From Gammaproteobacteria bacterium (GTDB lineage Bacteria > Pseudomonadota > Gammaproteobacteria > Coxiellales > Coxiellaceae), in contig JAHFRQ010000003.1 of assembly GCA_023266215.1 (NCBI GenBank), positions 103,793-167,792 of the forward strand: a stretch of DNA of 64,000 nt. Direction: 5' to 3'. This document shows positions 1 through 8,320 of this stretch, piece after piece. The position numbers and the translations under genes are program-made. The notes beneath the pieces were generated by a model. The model was not told the origin of the DNA and made no database searches. It saw only the letters and a list, made by a program, of their open reading frames with translations. Every line of letters begins with the position of its first letter. Position 1 is the stretch's first letter.

Positions 1-1022
1 CCGCAACGGTTTTATCGCGTTGCTTGCAATTTCATTTATTAAAATTAACGGTTGAGCAAATTGAATCCCAGCTAACAACTATTTTAATCGCTGAAAAAAT
101 TAAATTTGAGCAATCCGCTTTAATATTATTGAGCATAGCTGCAGAAGGCAGTATGCGTGATGCATTAAGTTTATTGGATCAATGCATTGCTTATTGCAAC
201 AGTAATATTACCGAAAAAGACACGATTATTATGCTGGGGCTCTCCAATAAAACCGAAATGCTTGAATTATTATCAGCGATTATTAACACTAATGCAGAAG
301 CAGCTTTATTAATCATAAAAAATTGGTCGAAAAACGGCGTTAACTTTGTGAGCGCCTTATTGCAATTAATTACTTTGCTGCATAAAATTACCGTTCAACA
401 ATTTGTACCCAGCGCTTATATCGAGCACAAAAATGTAGCTGAAGCATTATCTCAAGAAGATGTTCAGTTGTATTATCAAATTGCTTTAATGGGACAGAAA
501 GATTTACTATTAGCGCCCACTGCACAAATGGGATTTGAAATGATTGTGTTGCGTATGATGGCTTTTATGCCAAAGGCACCCCAAATCGTTCAGAACCCGA
601 GCGCACCACACACCTTTCAGAACCCGAGCGCAAGCGAAGGGGAAAATAATTGGAACACCCTACTCCATCATCTTTCACTCACAGGACCTGCTTTATCTTT
701 AGCGCAACAGTGCAGCTTAAAATCAACATCAGAAAATACATATGAATTATCTTTGCATCCTCGATACAAAGCATTATTAAACCCGACTCAAAAACAAAAA
801 ATCGAAGCTGCATTAAATCAATACTTAAATAAAGCAATGAAATTAATGATTACAATTGAAGAAACGTCTGCTGAAACTCCCGCTACTTCAGCAAAACGTT
901 TGCAAGAAGCAAAAACAGCGTCAGCGAAAATGGCTATTTCAACTGATCCTAGCGTACAGACGATTGTGAAAAATTTTGATGCGACTATTGTTGATAATAG
1001 CGTTGAACCTTTAACTCATTAA
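1..1022 (+). CDS. dnaX: DNA polymerase III subunit tau/gamma, 5'-truncated by the window edge
   Basis: The reading frame is open from base 3 and begins with [12 protein letters not shown], which matches the end of the clamp-loader ATPase core of DnaX. About the first 215 residues, including Walker A and the zinc site, therefore lie upstream of the window. The following helical segment contains [15 protein letters not shown], the sensor-2 region typical of DnaX. The C-terminal part is the tau-specific region that contacts DnaB and the polymerase alpha subunit. The linker carries a duplicated QNPSA motif encoded by two copies of the same 17-bp sequence (about 587-634). It lies upstream of ybaB and recR, the usual dnaX-ybaB-recR arrangement. 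No clear slippery heptamer for a gamma product was seen in the visible part. Confidence 0.93.
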   Translation, partial: ATVLSRCLQFHLLKLTVEQIESQLTTILIAEKIKFEQSALILLSIAAEGSMRDALSLLDQCIAYCNSNITEKDTIIMLGLSNKTEMLELLSAIINTNAEAALLIIKNWSKNGVNFVSALLQLITLLHKITVQQFVPSAYIEHKNVAEALSQEDVQLYYQIALMGQKDLLLAPTAQMGFEMIVLRMMAFMPKAPQIVQNPSAPHTFQNPSASEGENNWNTLLHHLSLTGPALSLAQQCSLKSTSENTYELSLHPRYKALLNPTQKQKIEAALNQYLNKAMKLMITIEETSAETPATSAKRLQEAKTASAKMAISTDPSVQTIVKNFDATIVDNSVEPLTH

Positions 1023-1045
1023 CCATTAACTCTCGGAGAAAATTT

Positions 1046-1429
1046 ATGTCAAACAATCCAGATGATTTACTATCTAATATTAAAAACAGCATTATGGATA
1101 TGCAAAGTCAGATGAAAGATACTTATGAAAGTTTATCTGATATCAAAGTGTCTGGACAGTCTGCAGATGCTTCAGTCGTGATTACATTAACGGCGACTTA
1201 CGGTTTTTCCGATATTGAATTCGGCGAAAAAGCATTGGTCGGCGGCGTAAAAGAATTTAAATTGCGCATCGCAGAAGCGTTTAAAAATGCCGTTGAAAAA
1301 GTGCAGCAAGCAACACAAGCGAAAACAATGGAATTATTGCAAGGCATGCAAATTCCAGAAGAAATTCGCAATATTTCTGCGTCGCAAGATCAGGGATTAA
1401 TTGGCAAAGACGAAAAAGACAAAGAATAA
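1046..1429 (+). CDS. YbaB/EbfC-family protein, divergent paralogue
   Basis: This 127-aa protein shows the YbaB layout: an N-terminal amphipathic helix ([14 protein letters not shown]), a central strand region ([16 protein letters not shown]) and a C-terminal helix ending MQIPEEIRN, which resembles the MQLPP tail of E. coli YbaB. The usual GESGAG motif is replaced by GQSADAS. YbaB proteins are small dimeric nucleoid-associated DNA-binding proteins. An SD (CTCGGAGAAAA) precedes the ATG. It occupies the position where ybaB normally sits, between dnaX and recR, but the canonical copy follows recR. This suggests duplication with divergence of this copy. Function beyond family membership is inference. 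Confidence 0.75.
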   Translation: MSNNPDDLLSNIKNSIMDMQSQMKDTYESLSDIKVSGQSADASVVITLTATYGFSDIEFGEKALVGGVKEFKLRIAEAFKNAVEKVQQATQAKTMELLQGMQIPEEIRNISASQDQGLIGKDEKDKE

Positions 1430-1432
1430 GCA

Positions 1433-2029
1433 ATGTTCAGTCCTTTAACCAAGCAATTAATCGAAGCGTTGCGCAAATTACCGGGCGTTGGCCCCAAATC
1501 TGCGCAGCGCCTAGCGTGTCAATTGTTAACGGATAAGGGTAAAGAAAAGGCATTCGTATTAGCCGCAGCATTAGATCAAGCGGCGAAATCAGTGGGTTTA
1601 TGCAAGCAATGCCGCCATTTTACAGAGCATATGCTTTGCTCGCTTTGTGACAATCCTAAGCGTGATCAAAGCTTATTGTGCATCGTTGAGAATCCAGCTG
1701 ATGTGATAGCGCTTGAAGACGCACATGCTTTTAATGGGCTTTATTTTGTTTTACATGGACATTTATCGCCAATTGATGGTATAACGCCTACTGACTTAGG
1801 TATTACTTTTTTATTATCTCGGATCAATCAAGGGATAATTAAAGAAGTTATTTTAGCGACCAATCCAACGGTTGAAGGTCGTGCAACCGCGCAGTATTTA
1901 GCGGCACAAATTGATGTTACTAAAATCATTTGTACGCGTATCGCGCATGGTGTGCCAATGGGTGGTGAGCTTGAATATTTAGATGGCAGCACATTGTCAC
2001 ATGCTTTTTATTCTAGACTGCCGGTGTAA
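1433..2029 (+). CDS. recR: Recombination protein RecR
   Basis: RecR works with RecF/RecO to load RecA at gaps. At 198 aa it has the normal length. It has the N-terminal helix-hairpin-helix (LRKLPGVGPKSAQRLA), a C4 zinc finger at about residues 57-72 (CKQC...CSLC), a Toprim domain (LCIVENPADVIALE) and a C-terminal Walker-B-like part containing IAHGVPMGGELEYLD. The ATG lies 3 bases after the stop of the upstream YbaB-like gene, so translation is probably coupled within the dnaX operon. Confidence 0.97.
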   Translation: MFSPLTKQLIEALRKLPGVGPKSAQRLACQLLTDKGKEKAFVLAAALDQAAKSVGLCKQCRHFTEHMLCSLCDNPKRDQSLLCIVENPADVIALEDAHAFNGLYFVLHGHLSPIDGITPTDLGITFLLSRINQGIIKEVILATNPTVEGRATAQYLAAQIDVTKIICTRIAHGVPMGGELEYLDGSTLSHAFYSRLPV

Positions 2030-2049
2030 TATTAATTAAAGAGGTCAAT

Positions 2050-2388
2050 ATGAATTTTGGAAACTTGGGTAACTTGGGCGCATTAATGAAAAATGCCGGT
2101 AAAATAGAATCAATGATGAAAGAAGCGCAGCAAAAACTCGCGATGATCACCGTGATTGGCGAATCAGGCGCAGGCGCTGTTAAAATCACCATGAACGCGC
2201 AGCATTTTGTAAAACAAATTCACATCGATGATGATATTTTAAAAGAAGGAAAATTAATTCTAGAAGAATTAATTACTGCGGCTATTAACGACGCGACACA
2301 AAAAATCGAAAAAGAAAAAGAAAAGCTCATGAGCTCGCAAAGCATGATTAACGATATTATCAACGGCGTGAAGGAAGAAGAAAAATAA
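2050..2388 (+). CDS. ybaB: Nucleoid-associated protein YbaB/EbfC, canonical copy
   Basis: This 112-aa protein contains the family core VIGESGAGAVKITMNAQH followed by IDDDILKEGK and a charged C-terminal helix, very close to E. coli YbaB. It starts with an ATG preceded by AAAGAGG. It is the last gene of the dnaX-ybaB'-recR-ybaB group and is followed by a hairpin repeat that separates it from the convergent helicase gene. YbaB binds DNA as a dimer; its role near recR is often assumed to be linked to recombination, but that is inference. Confidence 0.9.
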   Translation: MNFGNLGNLGALMKNAGKIESMMKEAQQKLAMITVIGESGAGAVKITMNAQHFVKQIHIDDDILKEGKLILEELITAAINDATQKIEKEKEKLMSSQSMINDIINGVKEEEK

Positions 2389-2427
2389 GTAATTATTCAG
2401 CCCCTCACAGCAATTAACTAGAAAGTC

Positions 2428-2478
2428 CCCTCTCCTGCAAGCGCTTTTTGCGCAGCGGGAGAGGGACAGGGTGAGGGT
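2428..2478 (+). repeat. Dispersed hairpin repeat (GGGAGAGGG family), copy 1
   Basis: CCCTCTCC pairs with GGGAGAGGG around a second hairpin (GCGC-TTTT-TGCGC), followed by the family tail CAGGGTGAGGG and a run of seven T. It sits between the convergent ybaB and helicase genes, so it could also terminate ybaB transcription. Four further copies lie at 19842-19876, 26164-26187, 54201-54238 and 56405-56450. Confidence 0.85.
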
Positions 2479-2489
2479 TTTTTTAAATA

Positions 2490-4043
2490 TTAAGCATTTT
2501 CGCCCGACGATCTATTTCTCGACGGCCTTGTGCGACTTTGAAACCCAGAACGTTCGCGATCACCGCTGCGTTCAGGTCTTGGGCCACGCTCAGCTCTTTC
2601 GCCGCGATCATTTGATTTACGCGGACCTTTTGGATCCCATTTTTTCTTATTGCGATCACCAAATTCGCGTCGTTTAAAATCGCGACGAGGTGGACGGGAA
2701 TCTCTATCGCTGCCTCTGTCGCCAGATCTGATTTCTTCCGTTGGCAATGGCGCATTTTGTTGTGATAAATGCAATAACGCTGCTGCGATATCTTTAATAT
2801 CGGCATTTGTTTCCGCAATAATTTTATCAATTGTTTGTTTGTGCATAGCCAAGTGTTTGCTTTTTTCAATTATTCCAGTAATTTTTTCAGATAATTGCTT
2901 ACTACGTTTTTCTTGCATCACTTCAATTGAAGGTGGTTCAATTTTTTGAATGGTTTTATTGGTCGCGCGCTCAATATCACGCAACAAGCCAAATTCACGC
3001 GGTGTAATAAATAACAATGCCGTGCCTTTGCGCCCCGCTCTGCCGGTTCTGCCGATGCGATGCACATAGGATTCTGTATCATAAGGCGCATCAAAATTAA
3101 TGACATGCGTAATGCGATCAACGTCTAATCCGCGCGCCGCAACATCCGTTGCAACAACGATATCTAACGCGCCGCTTTTAATTTTTCCAACGACTTTTTC
3201 ACGCGCATTTTGATTCATATCACCATTTAAAGCAGCGGCAGTGTAGCCACGCGCTTGTAATTTTTCAGCCAATTCTGCTGAAAATGTTTTGGTGCGTGAA
3301 AAAATAATCACGCCTTCCGTATCTTCTACTTCTAAATAGCGCGTTAAGGCTTCTAATTTTTGTTCGCGTGAAACACAAATAAAATATTGTGTAATCGCAT
3401 CAACATGCCCTTCTTTATTTCTAATTTGAATTTTTTTAGGGGACTTCATGTATTTATTAGCGACATTTTGAATAGACTGCGGCAGCGTTGCTGAAAATAA
3501 AGCAACTTGATGCTTACCTGGAATTTGATCCAAAATCCATTCGATATCCGCAACAAATCCCATGTTGAGCATTTCATCGCCTTCATCTAATACAATGGTT
3601 TTTAATGCATCGAGTTTTAAGGTACCGCGACGCAAGTGATCCATCACGCGACCCGGTGTTCCCACAACAACGTGTGAACCACGGCTTAATGCGCGTAATT
3701 GCGTGCGAAAATCTTGTCCGCCATAGATAGGTGCAACGTGAAAGCCCTTTAAATGCTTTGCGTAGCTTTGAAAAGCCTCGGCCACTTGAATTGCTAATTC
3801 ACGCGTAGGCGCCAAAATAAGCGCTTGTGTTTTATTAGACTTAACATCGATATGCGACAAAATGGGTAGCGCAAATGCAGCAGTCTTACCAGTGCCTGTT
3901 TGAGCTTGTGCTAATAGGTCATCACCTGCTAATAAAACAGGGATCGCCTGTTCTTGAACCGGCGTTGGTTGTTCATAGCCCAAATCAGTCAATGCAGTTA
4001 ATAGCTCACCAGTTAAACCTAAGTCTTTGAATAGAATAGTCAT
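2490..4043 (-). CDS. deaD: DEAD-box RNA helicase, DeaD/CsdA type
   Basis: This 517-aa ATP-dependent RNA helicase probably acts in ribosome assembly or mRNA turnover. Motifs in order: a Q motif (GYEQPTPVQEQAIP), motif I AQTGTGKT, PTRELA, motif II (read here as DEGD, not DEAD), SAT, and motif VI HRIGRTGRAGR. A DeaD-type central domain follows, then a basic tail rich in R, D, G and S like other cold-shock helicases. The ATG at 4043 was chosen because GAGGAAA lies 10 bases upstream; an in-frame GTG at 4061 would place that SD inside the gene. The DEGD substitution is read directly from the DNA (GAT GAA GGC GAT). Confidence 0.93.
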   Translation of the reverse strand: MTILFKDLGLTGELLTALTDLGYEQPTPVQEQAIPVLLAGDDLLAQAQTGTGKTAAFALPILSHIDVKSNKTQALILAPTRELAIQVAEAFQSYAKHLKGFHVAPIYGGQDFRTQLRALSRGSHVVVGTPGRVMDHLRRGTLKLDALKTIVLDEGDEMLNMGFVADIEWILDQIPGKHQVALFSATLPQSIQNVANKYMKSPKKIQIRNKEGHVDAITQYFICVSREQKLEALTRYLEVEDTEGVIIFSRTKTFSAELAEKLQARGYTAAALNGDMNQNAREKVVGKIKSGALDIVVATDVAARGLDVDRITHVINFDAPYDTESYVHRIGRTGRAGRKGTALLFITPREFGLLRDIERATNKTIQKIEPPSIEVMQEKRSKQLSEKITGIIEKSKHLAMHKQTIDKIIAETNADIKDIAAALLHLSQQNAPLPTEEIRSGDRGSDRDSRPPRRDFKRREFGDRNKKKWDPKGPRKSNDRGERAERGPRPERSGDRERSGFQSRTRPSRNRSSGENA

Positions 4044-4124
4044 TTTTATTTTTCCTCGCACTGAAAGAACGAGGTCTTCTGGCGCGTCATGGGTAAAAGT
4101 TTAGAACGGGCGTCAGTGTAACAC

Positions 4125-5192
4125 CTAATCGTGAGTTGGCCAAGCTCTGAGCACCACATCTCCAACAGTTGCAAGCGGAATAGCGAAGAAAACACCCCAG
4201 AAGCCCCAGATTCCGCCAAAAACTAAGACGGCGAGAATAATAACAATAGGATGCAGATCCATGGTTTCAGAAAAGAGCAACGGAACAAGAATATTGGCAT
4301 CAATCGCAATAATCGCGCCATAAGCAATTAATAAATAAAGCAGATGCGCTGAAATGCCCCACTGCATTAACGCAACAGCGCAAACAGGAACAGTAATAAT
4401 CACCGCGCCAATATACGGAATAATCACGGATAAACCGACGAGCACGCCTAATAATATGGCATAAGGCATTCCTAAAATGGCAAATACGAGCGATGTCACA
4501 ACGCTAATTAAAATAATTTCAATCACGCGGCCACGCACATAGCAGCCGATTTTTTTATTAATTTCAAGACCGACTGTTGTGACTAAGCTGCGATGCTTGG
4601 GTAAAAATTGTTGAAACCAGCGAAAAATAACATCACTGTCTTTTAAAAAAAAGAATAATAATAACGGCACCAAAATAAAATATAAAACAAGGGTAATAAT
4701 CCCAGGGATTAAAGACCAGGAATATTTTAAAGCAGCCTGCCCCACATGCGATGCTTGCTGCTGCAAAAAAGCAATGCTTTGCTGCAAATTAGTATCAGAA
4801 AAAATCGTTGGGTATTTTAGAAAAAAACCGTGCAGCCAAGTTTGCGTATGCGAAAATGCCGTCGGAAATTCGATCATTAAATTTTGCAACTGACGCAGCA
4901 TAATAGGTAAAAGAAAAAACAATCCAAATCCAACCAATCCAATAAAAACAATAAATACAATTGAAACCGCTAACATATGCGCAAATCGCAAGCGCTCTAA
5001 CATGCGAACTGCCGCCAATAATAAATAGGTTAATACAATGCTGATAATCACTGGTAGAAAAAAGTGCCCAAAAAATTCTAGAAATATAAATAAAAAAACA
5101 ACGGTGAAAAACAAGCCGACAGCCGCAGGATCAGAAAAATTGCGACGAAACCAACTGGATATGGAAACCAATAAGGGGTTGTAATGTTTCAT
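4125..5192 (-). CDS. AI-2E (DUF20) family membrane permease
   Basis: This 355-aa polytopic inner-membrane protein has the AI-2E layout: a pair of N-terminal helices, a central soluble-looking region (about 115-160), then several helices. The conserved LVPLLLFFFLKD and GVLVGLSVIIPYIGA segments support the family. Members include PerM, TqsA and Na+/H+ antiporters, so the substrate cannot be deduced. It lies 22 bases downstream of the MATE gene on the same strand, with a poor SD, so it may be co-transcribed with it. Confidence 0.85.
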   Translation of the reverse strand: MKHYNPLLVSISSWFRRNFSDPAAVGLFFTVVFLFIFLEFFGHFFLPVIISIVLTYLLLAAVRMLERLRFAHMLAVSIVFIVFIGLVGFGLFFLLPIMLRQLQNLMIEFPTAFSHTQTWLHGFFLKYPTIFSDTNLQQSIAFLQQQASHVGQAALKYSWSLIPGIITLVLYFILVPLLLFFFLKDSDVIFRWFQQFLPKHRSLVTTVGLEINKKIGCYVRGRVIEIILISVVTSLVFAILGMPYAILLGVLVGLSVIIPYIGAVIITVPVCAVALMQWGISAHLLYLLIAYGAIIAIDANILVPLLFSETMDLHPIVIILAVLVFGGIWGFWGVFFAIPLATVGDVVLRAWPTHD

Positions 5193-5214
5193 GTTAAGAC
5201 GTCCGTTTCGGGTG

Positions 5215-6567
5215 TTAAACCTTAGTATACCGTACTTTTTTTATCCACCGATAATAAATAATCACAGCGCCGATGAGAAGACCGATATTACCCCCGATTC
5301 GAAAGCCGATCACACCCCAGTCAAGCGTAAATCCCATTAAATATCCGAGTGGCAAGACCATTATCCACATTACTGCCAATCCTAGTCGCATGGCAAATTG
5401 GGTATCAAATAATCCGCGCAATAAGCCTGTTACAATATCGCGCACAGCAGAAAATACCAAAGTAATTGACAATAAAACAAATAGCCAGTGCGCTAATTGT
5501 AAAATGTGAAGATTGCGCAGGTCATGAATATTTATATAAAACGAAGCAAAAAAATTCGGGAATACACTTAGAGCAATACCCAATATAATAATAATACTGA
5601 GCGAAAATAATAGACTCGAATTGCCAATTGAAATAAGCTGATTGTGTTCATTGGCGCCAATTGCATGCCCCACTAAAATTCCCGCGGCTTCTGACATTGC
5701 AAAAATCGGCACGATAATTAGAAATAACCATTGCTGTGTAATTTGCGTAGCTGCCAACTCATTTACGCCAAGCCAACCGATCATCATGGCAATCACAAAA
5801 AAAGCCAATAATTCACCGCCAAATTGCACGCTCATAGGCCAGCCTATGTTGAAAATTTGTTTTAAATAAATTAAATTTTTATGCGAATGTTTTTTGAATA
5901 ATTGATATTGATCAAAATCTGTTGAAAAAAAGCAAATAGCCAGCATCACAAGAAAGCCTAGCGTTGATTGGATTGCGAATGCATAAGCTAATCCTGCTAT
6001 GCCGCATTCAGGAAATCCGCATTTTCCAAAAATTAACACATAAGATAGCGGCACAATCAATAACAGCATTAAAAAATTAATCATAATCACTAAACGCTGC
6101 TTTAATATGCCGTAACAAAATTGCTGAAGACAGGCTTGCAGCATAATAGAAGTCGCGCCCCACATCGCAGCGTGCGCATAAATTTTAACGTAATGCACCA
6201 TGATGGGTTTTTGATGGAATAAATAAACAATATCGGGTGCAAACCAAAATAATAGTAATAACGGAATGCTCAGCAATAAAGAAAGCAAGGCGCCCTGCTG
6301 CACAATCATGCCGATTTCAGCATATTTTTTAGCGCCAAAAGATTGGCTGACCACCATGCTCATTGAAAACACAATAGAAATAAAAATAAGCCAGATCGTT
6401 GACATAGTCGCGTTAATTAATGCGCTGGCGGCTAAAACTGTTTTGCCCAAATGCGCGACCATCATCATGCCAAAAAAGCCGCTTAACATTTGCAAAAATC
6501 GAGAACCCGCCATCGGTAATGATAAATTAATTACTTTTTTGATTTGATGCAGTGAAATTTTTTGCAT
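5215..6567 (-). CDS. MATE family multidrug/Na+ antiporter
   Basis: This 450-aa protein has about 12 membrane segments in two homologous halves, with MATE features such as LPMAGSRFLQMLSGFFGMMM at the N-terminus and an interdomain loop in the middle. It resembles NorM-type exporters of cationic drugs coupled to Na+ or H+. The ATG follows the stop of the upstream AbiEii-like toxin gene by one base (TAACATG) and has no clear SD. Its translation is therefore probably coupled to the toxin gene, an unusual arrangement. Confidence 0.9.
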   Translation of the reverse strand: MQKISLHQIKKVINLSLPMAGSRFLQMLSGFFGMMMVAHLGKTVLAASALINATMSTIWLIFISIVFSMSMVVSQSFGAKKYAEIGMIVQQGALLSLLLSIPLLLLFWFAPDIVYLFHQKPIMVHYVKIYAHAAMWGATSIMLQACLQQFCYGILKQRLVIMINFLMLLLIVPLSYVLIFGKCGFPECGIAGLAYAFAIQSTLGFLVMLAICFFSTDFDQYQLFKKHSHKNLIYLKQIFNIGWPMSVQFGGELLAFFVIAMMIGWLGVNELAATQITQQWLFLIIVPIFAMSEAAGILVGHAIGANEHNQLISIGNSSLLFSLSIIIILGIALSVFPNFFASFYINIHDLRNLHILQLAHWLFVLLSITLVFSAVRDIVTGLLRGLFDTQFAMRLGLAVMWIMVLPLGYLMGFTLDWGVIGFRIGGNIGLLIGAVIIYYRWIKKVRYTKV

Positions 6568-6568
6568 G

Positions 6569-7597
6569 TTATGATTTTAAGCGATTAAGCATATTTTCAA
6601 GCTCAGTCAAGTTTTTTAAAATATCAGAAAAAAGTATAGGTTCGCCAAAAAACATTTCCGACATAGCGTTATAGTCATTTTCTATTTTTCCCAGTAAAAA
6701 TTCACTCGGAATTATTTTTAAACTACCGGGTTTTGCTGTTTCATAGGATGCTTGCGCACTTTTAAAGTAAATTGACTTATGCTGCGCAACGGATGTTAAC
6801 AAGTCAATATTATTCGATGCGGTTTTTGCAACATCTGAATTTGCAAGTTTATAGACATCGTAATAATGGCGGGCCATGCGGTCCTGCAGTGCTTTTTCAT
6901 TATCTTGATTTGCCAGCATATGCAATAAAGTAATTTTTTCCCAAAATGTTCTCTCAGGTGCTAGCGCATTGACCCAAACATTATTTTTTGAAAACACATT
7001 TTCAAAAGCGCTTTCAGCATAGGTTGAAATATTTACTTTTACGGATGGATTAAGCTCACCTCGACATCCAAACTCAAGTAATATCTTTGGCTTAACATAT
7101 GAGTCATCTGGATATATGGACAATTGCAGTGACCGCGGATATTCAAAAATAATTTTTTGTTGATCTTCGTTGTCAACAATAATTTTCCAATCGGGATAAT
7201 TTAATTGGACAGCAATTTTTTGAGACAGTTCTTTTGAAATTTTTCTTACGTGCAAATTCGCCGCGTCTGTTAATTCTTCAAAATACCGCTTTCTTTTTTT
7301 GCTGCCAAGCTCAGACACGGTTTCTAAACTTTCATTAAAGCCGAGAAGATGCCTAGAAATAGTAATGTCACAATCCTCTGAAAATCTTTCAATGAGCCCA
7401 AAGCATTTTGATAAAGAAGTGCCGCCTTTAAAAACATGGTTTTCAAAAAAGCTTTCCTCGGAAAATAATAAATTGAGCAAATACACAACCCAGAAATCCT
7501 TTTCGATAATGCTGGGTTGTGAAATTCCCATTTTAAAAGCAGTTTGTAAAAAGACTTCCCTGAGATCGTCTTTTGGAAGCCCCAATATTTTTTGCAT
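6569..7597 (-). CDS. AbiEii-type nucleotidyltransferase toxin
   Basis: This 342-aa protein carries the AbiEii nucleotidyltransferase signature: FKGGTSLSK at about residues 56-64 and SEDCDI at 73-78 supply the metal and NTP site, with YYDVYKL further downstream. Known AbiEii/MenT-type toxins add nucleotides to tRNA acceptor ends or otherwise act as GTP-dependent inhibitors. AAAGAG precedes the ATG. The partner gene encoding a winged-helix antitoxin lies 15 bases upstream. Together they form a type IV toxin-antitoxin or abortive infection module. The active-site residues appear intact. Confidence 0.88.
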   Translation of the reverse strand: MQKILGLPKDDLREVFLQTAFKMGISQPSIIEKDFWVVYLLNLLFSEESFFENHVFKGGTSLSKCFGLIERFSEDCDITISRHLLGFNESLETVSELGSKKRKRYFEELTDAANLHVRKISKELSQKIAVQLNYPDWKIIVDNEDQQKIIFEYPRSLQLSIYPDDSYVKPKILLEFGCRGELNPSVKVNISTYAESAFENVFSKNNVWVNALAPERTFWEKITLLHMLANQDNEKALQDRMARHYYDVYKLANSDVAKTASNNIDLLTSVAQHKSIYFKSAQASYETAKPGSLKIIPSEFLLGKIENDYNAMSEMFFGEPILFSDILKNLTELENMLNRLKS

Positions 7598-7612
7598 TAA
7601 AATCTCTTTGTT

Positions 7613-8212
7613 TTAATTTTCCAGTAGCTTGTCGATAACAGGTTTCGTCCAGCCGGGTGCAAATCGTGCGATGTTTTTCAATGCCTGCTTGTCATGCTTA
7701 TTTAGTTGTCGTGATAATTTTTCAATCAAATAATCATTTAGCTTGTCTTTTCCCAAGCACCGAATCGCTTGCAAAACACTTCCTGCTTTGGAGCCTGCGC
7801 CAGCCATTACTTTCGAGCTTGCGTGCTTTAAAGTCAATACCGTATTTCCAATATAAATATCTTTTGATTGGCCGTCGGTTAAATAAATGGTTTTCGCTGG
7901 CACCTGTGTTGATAGCCCGAGAAGATACAATGCTTTTGAACCTGTTATTTGCATATGACTACACGTATCTTTTGCAATTGTTTTCGCAATATCGTCCATT
8001 GAGGGATATAAATCACCTAAAAGGTGATGTTTTTTTGGATAGTCATACAAGCCTCGCGACAATCTGCGAATGCCTTTTTTTGCGGCGAGGCGCGATAATG
8101 CTGAATCAACTGTGCTGCGCGACCCAAGATCAACGAAATCCTTTGGCGTGAAAATAAATCCGCGACCGCTGTGACGCACGATAGACATTATTTTTTGAGT
8201 TATTTTTTTCAT
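7613..8212 (-). CDS. AbiEi-like antitoxin / DUF6088 transcriptional regulator
   Basis: This 199-aa protein begins with a winged-helix region (FTPKDFVDLGSRSTVDSALS...) of the type seen in DUF6088 and AbiEi antitoxins, with RRLSRGLYDYP as the wing. The C-terminal half is a helical domain. Such proteins neutralise the partner toxin and repress their own promoter. The gene lies 15 bases upstream of the toxin. A strong promoter with repeated TTGCAA sites precedes it. Confidence 0.82.
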   Translation of the reverse strand: MKKITQKIMSIVRHSGRGFIFTPKDFVDLGSRSTVDSALSRLAAKKGIRRLSRGLYDYPKKHHLLGDLYPSMDDIAKTIAKDTCSHMQITGSKALYLLGLSTQVPAKTIYLTDGQSKDIYIGNTVLTLKHASSKVMAGAGSKAGSVLQAIRCLGKDKLNDYLIEKLSRQLNKHDKQALKNIARFAPGWTKPVIDKLLEN

Positions 8213-8216
8213 ATAT

Positions 8217-8275
8217 TTGCAATAAAAACACTGTATATTTCTTGCAATTATAAGTCAAAAAATGATCAAAGTCAA
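8217..8275 (-). promoter_or_regulatory. Promoter and putative operator of the AbiE-type pair
   Basis: Reading the minus strand, TTGACT (8270-8275) and TATAAT (8247-8252) are separated by 17 bases, close to a sigma-70 consensus. Two TTGCAA half-sites, at 8242-8247 next to the -10 and at 8217-8222 just before the start codon, are 25 bases apart and could bind the encoded antitoxin. The operator role is inference. Confidence 0.6.
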
Positions 8276-8320
8276 ATGATATCAGCCTAGAAAAATTAAT
8301 AAAAACATGGAGTTATAGAT

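Noticed and set aside
7657..8151. 164-codon plus-strand frame opposite the AbiEi-like antitoxin gene
   Set aside because: It is antisense to a well-supported gene, has no SD, and its composition follows from the opposite strand.
8281..8320. Terminator or small RNA between asd and the AbiE pair
   Set aside because: No stable stem with a T-run was found in this short AT-rich gap.
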